The notes under the pieces are model-generated. The model made no database searches. It was not told where the DNA came from and saw only the letters and a list, made by a program, of their open reading frames with translations. Below are positions 12,974 through 22,562 of a stretch of DNA of 64,000 nucleotides, in pieces. The DNA lies in NCBI GenBank assembly GCA_035578155.1, contig JAPWDM010000009.1, positions 4,438,001 to 4,502,000 on the forward strand, written 5' to 3'. The position numbers and the translations under genes are program-made. Position 1 is the stretch's first letter; every line of letters starts with the position of its first letter. This DNA is from Brachynemurus nebulosus. Lineage: Eukaryota > Arthropoda > Insecta > Neuroptera > Myrmeleontidae.

Positions 12974-13190
12974 ATCAGGGCCGGATTTACCTGTGTGAAG
13001 GCCCCGGGATACTTTTAATGTGGTGGTTCTTGAGTACTTCACATGTGGACAGCCCCCCCCCCCCCCCAAAAAAAAAAAAATTAGGGTTGATGAGCAAAAG
13101 AAAGCGCTTATCTTTTCTGTTGTATTCCTCTATTTTGAAAAATATATCCCAAGGGCCCTTATGTAAATCTTCCTCTGCCTGTAATAATTT
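12974..13190 (+). repeat. gggccggattta-family repeat H, copy 1
   Basis: It starts cagggccggatttacctgtg and includes ggccccgggatactt. A matching copy lies inverted at 55925-56120. A run of 15 C followed by 13 A sits inside (13053-13080). Class unknown. Confidence 0.55.
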
Positions 13191-13312
13191 TCAAACAGAA
13201 ACCACATTTTTTCTTTAAAATTATTTGCAATAGTTTTACTAAGACGGTACACAAAATTATTAAAAAATATTAAATTAAAAATCACAAAGTGATTGAAAAA
13301 ATTATCCGGATC

Positions 13313-13352
13313 GGCCGGGAATCGAACTCAGGATCTCTTCGATAGTGAAGCG
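13313..13352 (-). repeat. tRNA-like 3' half (SINE remnant)
   Basis: On the minus strand this reads as a T-arm-like stretch with the Pol III B box (gagttcgattccc followed by ggcc). I could not find an A box at the expected distance, so I call a tRNA-derived remnant and not a tRNA gene. A similar half lies at 30363-30400. Confidence 0.4.
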
Positions 13353-13499
13353 GCATTTTTGAACGTTTTGAGTCGTTTGAGAAATCGTAGTCGTTTCACA
13401 GTCATCAGCGCCGTTGAGAAAACTGGCGGGTTCCGGGAATAAATCAAATTTTTTTAGAAAAATTTTCCTCCGAAAAAAGTGACGAGCAAAAAAAGCTTT

Positions 13500-13615
13500 A
13501 TTTTTTCACAGGCTCTTTACCTACAACTACGGGCCCTTTACCGACAAAGCATCGGCCTCGAGCCTAGAATTCCGGCTAACCCACCCTCTCGTCAGGCCTG
13601 ACACTCATAATTCCC
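13500..13615 (-). repeat. Family H-related fragment
   Basis: GC-rich words such as ctacgggccctttacc, ggctaacccaccctctcgtc and aggcctgac resemble the inverted form of the repeat at 16125-16318. Old fragment without a clear end. Confidence 0.35.
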
Positions 13616-13879
13616 TTTCTGAAAGTGACCTAGCGCCTTAAGTCAGTTGTGAATTACTTAACAAAATATAACAGATTAATTGGCAGCACTTTTTCTGTGG
13701 TTTTAATACCACATATATCTGGTAGATATTTGTAATAGATTGTATAATACTGACTACATAACCATGTCTACCAATTTTATTATTTAATTCAGTCTTATTA
13801 AGTCGGTGTGATGTTTTGAATTAATTATTTCATAAATTTTGTGTCTAGTAAACGAACATGAATGAGTGACCAATACAAT

Positions 13880-14060
13880 GACCACTACCATTGGCCCACC
13901 GGACAGCCTTACTGTCGTTCGTTACTGCCGTTCGCGCTGTGTAGATAGTGAAATGACGGACAGACAGACAGACAGCTCCTTGGGCTACTCGCAGAAGAAG
14001 ATGAATCATCCGCGCTAATACATATGTGTGTTTGTTTAGTGTAGCATTTTAGTGGGTCTA
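13880..14060. promoter_or_regulatory. GC-richer island with a GACA run
   Basis: The base composition rises over the AT-rich surroundings, with several CpG words and a gacagacagacagacag run near 13957-13975. No exon was recognised. It could be a regulatory segment or untranslated exon, which is inference from composition alone. Confidence 0.2.
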
Positions 14061-14110
14061 ATGAAAGTGAATTCGCAGTTTTTATATCCACGTGCCAATT
14101 GCGATATTAA

Positions 14111-14833
14111 GGAGGTATTCTAGTCTAGAAGTTCGAAAAAATCGATTTTTTCTTTCATATTTTCAAAGTTCAGACCTTAATTAAAAATAAGCCTCTTAAA
14201 GAAATTACGCAAGTTTGAATTATTTTCGGAGTTATGGTTATTTTGCCCTGTCTACTGTGTATTGCAATGTTAAATTCAAATTTTTAATATAAATTACTCG
14301 AAACTATTTTTTTCCGATACGGTTGACATGATATATTAAGTTCTAACGCACCGATTTACTTGAAATTTTACTATTAAAATTGGTCCGATGTAGCCTGGGT
14401 TTTCAGAATTTTTTTTTTACTATTATTAAAAAATTTTTAAAGTTGAAAAAACGAGGCACAAAATAAGTTTTTTGAAATGGACGCCATTCTGTGAAAAATT
14501 GTATTTTTTCAAATCGGCTACGTCTGGCTAATGCTATATCCTTGTTTATTAAGAATTAACTAAAATTTTATTTTCCAGGGTTCACCAGGAGGGTTGGAAT
14601 CACGTCAACCAGGAGACACCGTTTTTTTGAGTCCCCACTTTGTCGGCCTGTATCGATTTCTATTTTTAATTTTTTTTTTTTAATTTTTATACATTTTTAT
14701 ACTTTTCAAATGTCAATAAAAAACTGTTACAAAAATGGATACTAAAATGTTTACTGTTTTTTTTTTTTTTTTTTTTTTTTTATTACGCTCGTAAAATCAT
14801 CTCAAAATCGAACCTCTAGACTAGAATATCCCC
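14111..14833. mobile_element. TTAA inverted-repeat element
   Basis: TTAA at 14107-14110 and 14834-14837 brackets 723 bp. Left end ggaggtattctagtctagaa, right end (reverse complement) ggggatattctagtctagag; about 22 of 26 positions match, continuing into gttcga. A T run occurs near 14758-14780. No coding frame. Confidence 0.85.
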
Positions 14834-15185
14834 TTAACAGAACTGGTGCTGTTTTAAAACCTTTTTTTCTACACCTGTTGAAGAACACACTCATTATATA
14901 TCTGTTAATTGTTGAGAAACGTGTGGAGAAATGATCATTACTCAATACCTTTTTGACCAATGAAATCACAGTATTTAACCATTATTCAATGGGTTGGCGA
15001 TTGTTTTGTGACTAATGCATGTATCAAGTTTTAATTTAATATAACGTTGTATAGTAACGAGCAAGTAAACAAAGTAGTTTATATTTTGTTTTGATCGTTC
15101 CATACATATTAATACAATTCTATTTTTAATGAAATTAGAAATAGATTAAAAATTTGAATTAAAATTTATATTCAATTTTATTTAA

Positions 15186-15876
15186 GGATTTTTGGCAGGT
15201 ACAATCGGAGATAAAAGTACATGAAATTAGAAATTCGTGAATAATTGCGTTGTATAACAAACTATTAGGTAAATAAATAGTTATCTTTGTTAAATAATAG
15301 CTATCACTACAACTGATTGTACAATACATCAAACTATAGCTCTCAGCTGACTACAAGAGCTGAGTACATTCTGAGGATTTTTCGGAGGAATTTCAAAATG
15401 CTACAAGACGATTGAAAATTTAGTAGAATGTTCCTCATTAAATACTAAGGCCCCTGTGAAAATTTCAAACCGATTCACTAAGTCGTTAAAAAGTTATTTA
15501 ATCTGTTCTGTTTTCGAATTTCCATAAGAGTACGTGTAAAATTATTTTTTTTTTTTAATAACTTTTTAACGGCTTAGTGAATCGGTTTGAAATTTTCACA
15601 GGTGCCTTAGTATTTAATGAGGAACATTCTATGATTCTACTAAATTTTCAATCGTCTCGTACCATTTTGAAATTCTCCGAAAAATCCTCAGAATGTACTC
15701 AGCTCTTGGAGTCAGCTGAGAGCTATAGTTTGATGTATTGTACAATCAGTTGTAGTGATAGTTATTATTTAACGAAGAAAACTATTTATTTACCTCATAG
15801 TTTGTTATACAACGCAATTATTCACGAATTTCTAATTTCATGTACTTTTATCTCCGATTGTACCTCCCAAACATCC
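15186..15876. mobile_element. TTAA foldback element with long arms
   Basis: TTAA at 15182-15185 and 15877-15880. Nearly the whole 691 bp is an inverted repeat: the left arm runs to about 15500 and the right arm from about 15557, around a ~55-bp loop. The ends begin ggatttttggcaggtacaat and, inverted, ggatgtttgggaggtacaat. A 108-codon frame lies within the right arm and is judged fortuitous. RNA of the region would fold into a long hairpin. Confidence 0.9.
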
Positions 15877-16124
15877 TTAAATCAAAAAGGAAAAAAGTTG
15901 TAGAAAAAATATCGTATTTTACTCGCTAGCAATGGCTATTACTCACTTAGATGCATTCCGGTACTCGCCTCGCAAGCTCGACTCGTGTCGCAATTTCACC
16001 TTGGTAAGTAATAGCTATCATTGACCAGCTCGTTGAATAATATACTATTATTTGAACATAAAAATGAAGTATACTACCAATTTTGATGCAGAATACTAAG
16101 AGAACACAATTATATCCAAGCCCT

Positions 16125-16318
16125 ACGAGAGAGTGGGGTAGCTGGGGTTGTAGCCCCGGGGCCCGAGCTTCAAGAGGGGGCCCATGACGGTTAGTAGCGC
16201 CCCGAAAAAAAATAAAAACTTTTTTTTTCGTGTTCATTTGTTTTTTGGTAGACATTTTTAAGAAATGTGCTTTATTTGCGGGGCCCGCCATTTCTCTCCA
16301 CGGCCCTGATTATATCGA
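16125..16318 (+). repeat. GC-rich repeat H2
   Basis: Words ggggtagctggggttgtag, cggggcccgagcttcaag and gcggggcccgccatttct recur at 61415-61572, with inverted fragments at 34890-34965 and 24060-24125. The right end cacggccctgat reads, inverted, atcagggccgtg, like the start of family H at 12974. Non-coding; a 114-codon minus-strand frame crosses it by chance. Confidence 0.6.
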
Positions 16319-16962
16319 TCACGATCAAGGTTATAAATCATTGCGACTGTGATTCCGCGGGGCTGCTATCTTGTTTTACACCTTCACGAAGTCTTTACAA
16401 AATTTAAATAATTCAACGATTTATTTCAACCAAACAAATACCTACTTATTACCCGAAATAGAATCTTACATTTTTTTTATTACAATTTTACACCAAAATA
16501 AGATAATCATATTTTTTTAAGTATGTACTAGCTAATATGTAATAAATGTTTATTTAGTGTCTCGCCTCATATGTTAAATTACCCACTTCCGCCATTAGAA
16601 AAAAGACTGTGCTAGTGTCTCTAACACTAATGTAACATTCAAATACAATAATAGACTTACATATGTTTTTAAAAGTACATAATATGAAGAAGTGAGCAGT
16701 GAATATGTATATGCTAAGCCAACTAATAAATGAATAAGGTAAGGTGATTATTACTACTTGGTGTAACTATTTGAGCAATTATTGTTATTAGGAAGAATAC
16801 TTACAAGAGCATCTTCATTCATATATGAATAGTTAAAATAATATTATTTTAACGTTTTTAACGACATAGAAGTACATATATCGCTTTTTTTTCTTTTTCT
16901 TAAATTAATATTCACTCTGTTATTAATTATATGTTTTTACGTTGATATATAGGCATAGACTA
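16319..16962. other. Unremarkable AT-rich DNA
   Basis: Nothing recognisable. Confidence 0.45.
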
Positions 16963-17153
16963 CAGAGACGTAACTAGAATTTTTGTGTCCCGGAGCGGTT
17001 TTGAATCAGTCAAGCCTCCTCTTTGTCTCAAAGGTTCATTTAATAAAAGCTATTTCTTTTCTAGTAGATAATTTATTGGTCCTAAGAGCTAGGAGATAAA
17101 ACTACTCCCCAATAAAAAAGCGGTTGCTCCGCTCCACTGTAGTTTCGCCTCTG
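16963..17153. mobile_element. Small inverted-repeat MITE (cagaggcgtaacta type)
   Basis: Left end cagagacgtaactagaa and right end, inverted, cagaggcgaaactacagtgg form short terminal repeats around 191 bp. Subterminal GC words (cccggagcgg, gctccgctcc) also mirror each other. No flanking duplication is visible. A possible solo end lies at 5006. Confidence 0.55.
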
Positions 17154-17414
17154 TTTACGCATGCGTATACAGCACAAGAATGATTTAAATGTTAATTTTC
17201 TAGAATTAGTTTCAGCAAATATTGAATCTGAGACGTCATTAAAATTGTTTGTGGTTACATTATGGGGAGATGAAATTTGTAGCTAGGTTTAGAGTTTTAA
17301 TGCTGTTGGCTACATTTTTAATAAAATTAATCTACATTTTTTTTTTTTGAAAATTTGATTATTTGAAGAAAAATTGTAGGTCCAAATAACGGAATATAAA
17401 AAAAAACTAAGGAA

Positions 17415-17737
17415 CATTTTGTGGAAAGTGTACCGCCAGAGTCACTTAACGTATTTCTAGAAGTAAGATGACTATCAACAGAGAATTACTCCTAACGGGT
17501 TTGCTCAACGGAACCCGAATTTTAAAATTCGGTATCGTTTCTGGGTTACGGGCCTTAAAAGTAAAGTAAAATTGTCATTTTGTGGAAAGTGTACCACCAG
17601 GGTCACTAGGTAACAGATTTCTACAAGTAAGATGACTATTATCAGAGAATGATCCCTCAAGGGTTGCTTAACGGAACCCGAATTTTGAAATTCGCTACTG
17701 CTATTGGATTACGGGCCCTCAAAGTAAAGTAAAATTG
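17415..17737 (+). repeat. 161-bp tandem duplication (repeat O)
   Basis: Units 17415-17575 and 17576-17737 share cattttgtggaaagtgtacc, aagtaagatgactat, acggaacccgaattt and ttacgggcc in order. A third, more diverged copy sits at 7155-7316, so the unit is a dispersed repeat that was later duplicated here. Confidence 0.8.
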
Positions 17738-17801
17738 TTCAGTTTATTTCTGTAGAAACGAATAAACGAATTGATATCAGATACATGTTTGTGTTTTTCA
17801 C

Positions 17802-17825
17802 CTGAGGATGGCGTAATGGCCGAAA
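17802..17825 (+). other. Weak hammerhead-like core motif
   Basis: ctgagga, then t, then a ggc/gcc stem around gtaat, then cgaaa. This matches the order of the motif at 50361-50389 with different stem bases. Helix I and III partners are not convincing, so it is at best a decayed copy. Confidence 0.3.
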
Positions 17826-19162
17826 GTCGACTCGTGTTTATACGATTTTTGTTGTGAAAAGATACATGTTTGTTTAAATAGGATTTATTTAAATGGGAAA
17901 GAAGCTATCTCTGAAATTTTACTGAGAAAATATTATTTTAATTGTTTAAAGACTCGAAGTGATCCCAAAAACTACTTTAAGTGACTTTTCATACAAATTA
18001 CGATATACAAATCATCCTATTTTTCAAAAACCATTCCAAAAAAAAAAAATTGTCGCATAAACTAAATCAAAACATAATCAGATTGTTCCAAAATTAATAA
18101 TTCTTAATATTTTTACATCAGCAATAAATAATTTCCCAAAAAATATTATCATCCTCTTAAACATATTTGAATGTACACACGCTCATACACGCATACATAC
18201 ACACCCATAGTTTTTCCGGGGCCCGAAAAAAAAACTCCAATAAATCATATTAACGATATTAAAGTAATTTTTACACTACTAAACAAATATATTACCGAAA
18301 AAACACAAACATATAAAAACACAAAACATATATGAAATATATCGCAGCAGTACGATTCAAATCGAAAAAAAGCAAGAAGGAGACGGAAAACTCGTGCGAG
18401 TGAAATGGAAAAATAATAATTCAGTTGTAGAAACACTTTAAGAAAATGGCAATAAAATATCGTATAAATTATTGCAAAAGAACTAAACTCTGCAAGTCAC
18501 AAATACTTATACATATATAGTTGGCTATGCGAAAAATGGAAGATAGTACATGGCTGAAACATGGTATGGTGTTGTCACTTTACCCCCACTTATATGATTC
18601 CCCCACCACTGACACGTATATGTAGGTATAGAAAGAATAGGATTTTGTTAAATATAAAAATATTTTAGATATTCTTTAGATACATTACGATTCCTTAAAA
18701 ATTTGAATTTGTTCAAATTTTTTATCAAGTTTGACGATGTTTGAAGTCAGAAAAAGTTGGTACACGTACGCGTCAAGTCTGTGCTGGACGCGCAATTACT
18801 CAGGGTTTCGCAGGATCAACTGAATAATATATTCGATCAATGTATACTTGCATATGTTTTACTTGTGGGTCAATTATGTCAAGTTTAGTTTGAAGTTCAA
18901 TACAAGTTTGAAAGTGATTGATTAAGGGAATTTAAGGTTTTTCTAATTGTATTCGTCACAGTATAGGGTACATGGAATTATTTCTGGGGTCATTATTTAC
19001 CAAAAACGAAGATTTTATAAAATATGTGACTTTTCACTAAATAAAATTGTTCAGTTACGAGCTACCTTTCGAGTAATTAATTCATTATCATTAACCGATT
19101 AATTTGATAGTGTTTTGTGTGCTAAGTGGTTATATCAGTGGGGGTCATATAGAAATATAAGG
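17826..19162. other. Unremarkable AT-rich DNA
   Basis: A 63-codon minus-strand frame at 18245-18436 is low-complexity and hydrophobic, with no support as a gene. Nothing else is seen. Confidence 0.45.
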
Positions 19163-19164
19163 TA

Positions 19165-19535
19165 AAGTGACCAGACGTCCCGATTTTGGTGGGAGAGTCC
19201 CGCTTTTTGGAAGACTGTCCCGCGTCCCGCCGATTTTTAAAAATGTCCCACTTTTTAGAAAATATCTTCATTTCTTATTTTAAATGTAATTGAGTTTTTT
19301 TTTGCTCGCCAGTTATTTTTTAAGAAAATGTTCGTAAAATTTTTTACTTTAAATATAATTGACGTTTTCCGCTTTTACGTTTTTTTTTTCTTTTTTTGCT
19401 AGTCGGTGAAAGTTCGAAAAAAAAGTAGGACAAATTAAGATTTTCTTCGTTTCAAGCAAAAGGTAGGGGCGGTATTTTTCACGGTGCCTTTCAATCCATT
19501 TGTCCCCCTTTGTCTCAATGAAAATCTGGTCACTT
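19165..19535. mobile_element. TA-flanked MITE with GTCCCG motifs (family G)
   Basis: Perfect 11-bp terminal inverted repeats (aagtgaccaga and tctggtcactt) are bordered by TA at 19163-19164 and 19536-19537. The left half repeats the motif gtcccg/gtcccgc/gtcccac about five times. Length is 371 bp, non-coding. TA duplication suggests Tc1/mariner-type insertion. Confidence 0.75.
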
Positions 19536-19537
19536 TA

Positions 19538-20330
19538 GTAAAGACGTAAAAAGCAAATTCTCCTAGTGTTTCCCCAATGATTCGGAAACATTTTTCACAA
19601 TGATTTGATTCGAATTGTCTTTTTCTGGAAGGGGGGTTTGTATTCTCTAATATCGAAACATACTATCGATACAAAATTTCATTTGATGGAAAACCATTTC
19701 TTTTGCCTCAAATTTCTGCTTAAATTTTCGAAAATTTGGTTGTCTGTACCTCCGAAAATTATCGACACCTACAGCTTAGACTAACTAACTGATTTTCTGG
19801 GCCTGCGGTTAAAAAGTTTTAAAGTGAGCTGGGGTGGAAGAAAACTTTCGTTTGAAGCGATACGTGGGTCACAATTTCCATGGTACATGGGAAAAAATTG
19901 AAACTGCGACGAACAGACGGATTTGATGAAAGCTTTCCATGGTTTTGACTTCTAAAAATTGGAAAAAATTTCATGAAAGTATAATGGACGAACACAGATT
20001 TGATGCAATCTGAAAGGTTTCCGTGATTTTGACGACAGAACCCCAAAACAAACACAAAAACCCAATTTTGACAGAGACTTTGATACCATCGCTATTATCA
20101 TCATTAGCGTAAAACAATTTTCAGCGAAACAAACTTCTTTGTGGTATATATATGTATATTTATATTTTTATTTATTTCTCTAACAAGTAATAATTTTCAA
20201 AACTTCCTTAAGTAAGGCGTAAAGAAATGTTGTTCTAGCTGTTGTGGAAGCACAGCGCTTTACAAACAAATATTTATATATCATATTTCTAATACATTTT
20301 CTCATGTAGAACCGGAACGAAACCACCCGG
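19538..20330. other. AT-rich DNA with one weak direct repeat
   Basis: The segments near 19907-19950 and 19985-20036 share cgaacagacggatttgatg-like and ggttttgac-like words, an old ~80-bp direct duplication. No gene. Confidence 0.4.
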
Positions 20331-20680
20331 TTAATGTATATTTGTTTTGTTTACATATAGATGGCAGTCAAAGGGATGGGATGGGGTAGTCGGCGGGGTG
20401 TAATAATATCGAATGTAGCTGATGATCACTGGTGTTGTTGTTAGAAGTGTGAGTGTGTAGCCACCAGTAACGAATGCTTGGCTTGTATGTAACGGCGAGT
20501 AGTGGTGGGGATGAGAGTGGGAGTAAGGAGGGGAGTGGAGGTAGGGGTGTGAGTGATTCATAAAAGAGAACGCGGAGATTTTTTTTTGCGCTATGTAAGT
20601 GAGTCGTGAGTGGTACAAGAAGAAATTAGCTTTCATTTTACTAATGGGAATTTGAATTATTATCACTTGGCTGTCATCAT
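20331..20680. promoter_or_regulatory. G-rich island
   Basis: The plus strand is markedly G-rich (gggatgggatggggtagtcg, gtggtggggatgagagtggg, ggaggggagtggaggtaggg), unlike the AT-rich background. A 111-codon minus-strand frame here is Ser/His/Pro-rich and looks like a composition artefact. Regulatory or untranslated-exon function is a guess from composition. Confidence 0.2.
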
Positions 20681-21240
20681 GGAGTTGGTGAATGAAGAAA
20701 ATGTATATATAAGTTAAATATTGTTTTTCATATGTTTTTGTTTTGTAAATATGTATTGTATTGTATGTTTGTTTTTGTACGGGGTGATTAGAAAGTCGTT
20801 AGTTTAATTTTGGAGTACGTGTTTGATCGCGTTTCAAACATAAATGAGTTTGAGTCTGGGCAATACTGAAAATAAGGACAATTAATTAAGAATAAACTTT
20901 CCAGAAAAATTTGAAATATATATTAAATCAATAAGTGCAATGCTATAAGCATGAATATTCCTTACAAATGCAAGAAATAAAAAATACTAAAAACTGATTT
21001 TTTCATTTCTTTTTTTTTTTTTTTTGAAAATTATCTGGAAATTTGTTCTAATTTTCTTAACCATTTCAGATTCTTTGGCTTGTAAACATCAATAGTAAAG
21101 TAGAAGGAAGTGTGCTAATTTTGATACATTTTTGGGAATAAATACAGTCTTGAAATGTGCACACAAAAACACATTTTTGGACCTCTTTTAGAATGGCTGT
21201 GCGAACCTCCAAACAGAATTCTGTTCAGTTCAGGTTTCAA
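20681..21240. other. Unremarkable AT-rich DNA
   Basis: No feature recognised. Confidence 0.45.
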
Positions 21241-21271
21241 CTGATGATGGTTTAATAAACCGAAAACTAGT
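21241..21271 (+). other. Weak hammerhead-like core motif
   Basis: ctgatga, then t, then a 5-bp ggttt/aaacc stem with loop aat, then gaaa, followed by the self-complementary actagt. Same architecture as 50361-50394 with different paired bases. Helix I is poor, so activity is doubtful. Confidence 0.35.
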
Positions 21272-21513
21272 TAGTTAAAAAATATATATTTCCATATTTA
21301 AATGAAAATTTGACAAAATTAAAAATGTTTCACTAAAATTATTATGGATTTTCATAAACTATCTACAATTAATTACCTTCTTTTAGAATGACTTCTATCA
21401 AATTTTGATTAGATATCCATAGGAGTTATTGAGTAAAATCGCTGTGACTTATAGACGGACGGATGGAAACTAGAGATTCACCATTTTTTACTTTTTAGAT
21501 ATGGATTCCTTAA

Positions 21514-21852
21514 GGGACACATCAGACCGGTTCGGCTGCCGTAACATGATCGCAGTTTGACCTGATTGTGACACGATCAGAATACGAGAACAAACGAAAG
21601 ATGTTGATATTGAAGTATTTGTACGTGACTAACACAACATGTGTGAATTTATTTGTGAATAAGATTCATATTTTGTTGCTATGTTTTTTTTCAATCCTAG
21701 TATTATGTTAAAATGTGAATACATATTGTTAACAGACAAATTTAAATTCGGGAATCTGACTGTCCAAATTCGTATGAATAAGCATATTTAAATGCAAATC
21801 CTCGTACGGTCTATGTGTGTGCACTGACACGATTATCCGTACTGGTGTGTCC
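21514..21852. mobile_element. Candidate MITE with ggacacaycag ends
   Basis: The left end gggacacatcagaccgg directly follows TTAA (21510-21513). The right end, inverted, reads ggacacaccagtacgg. The right TTAA lies 5 bp beyond, so the boundary is not clean. 339 bp, non-coding, and immediately followed by repeat E2. Confidence 0.45.
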
Positions 21853-21856
21853 ACAG

Positions 21857-22562
21857 ATTAAATAAATTAAAGTAAAAAAAATGTTTTTTAAGAAAAATCT
21901 TTTATTTAAAAATGGGCTAAAAAAAATAAAATGACTTTTGAGTGAAGTTTGAAGCAATATGCAACATAATTTATAAAAGGTTGAGGCGTTATAATTAATT
22001 ATTTATGTTTTGGATATAAGTGTAGCTATTTTACTTTTCAGTACTTACCAAACTTAATTAAATGCCTCATATCAAGCTTTTATAAATTATGTTGCATATT
22101 GCTTCAAACTTCACTCAAAAGTTATTTTATTTTTTTTAGCCCATTTTTAAATAAAATCTTTTCCTTAAAAAACATTTTTTTTACTTTAATTTATTTTCTA
22201 CTTTTTAGTCTGATCACAATTAATTTAAGAAAAGAATTAAAGAAGTAATTTTTTTACTTATATTTTAATCGGTTAATTTACCCTACCCAGACGTAACTAT
22301 GGAAACAAAAAATTGCATCAATGCCAATATTTGACAATTCGAAATGTCAAAAAGTTTCACAGGACTAAAAATCAATAATTTTGGTTTTGAGGTGATTTAG
22401 GACAAAACTAATTATACAATATTGCATTGTCATTAAGGTTAGACAGGTATGCAAAATTTGAAACCTCTAGCTCAATTAGAACCTGCCTAAATTTTGATTC
22501 CAAGATTTGATCTAAACCAACATACTAACATAGCAAGTTAAATAAATGCTTTTAATAAAAAT
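21857..22562 (+). repeat. Repeat family E, copy E2
   Basis: Same inner hairpin and 3' region as E1 (12006-12925). Shared 3' words include aatcggttaatttacccta, aactatggaaacaaaaaatt, gacaattcgaaatgtcaaaa and accaacatactaacatagc. It lacks the ~220-bp segment present in E1 after the hairpin. Confidence 0.85.

Larger units (their letters stand above)
11983..13637. mobile_element. Composite TTAA element carrying repeat E1
   Basis: Left boundary is TTAA (11979-11982) then ggcgctatgcacttt. Right boundary is aaagtgacctagcgcc then TTAA (13638-13641). The ends form a terminal inverted repeat of about 15-16 bp. Outside the TTAA on both sides lies a 23-bp sequence repeated directly with three mismatches (11959-11981 and 13638-13661 region). 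The interior holds repeat E1, a fragment of the gggccggattta family and a tRNA-like half, so it is either a cargo-carrying element or serial insertions between unrelated ends. Confidence 0.5.
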
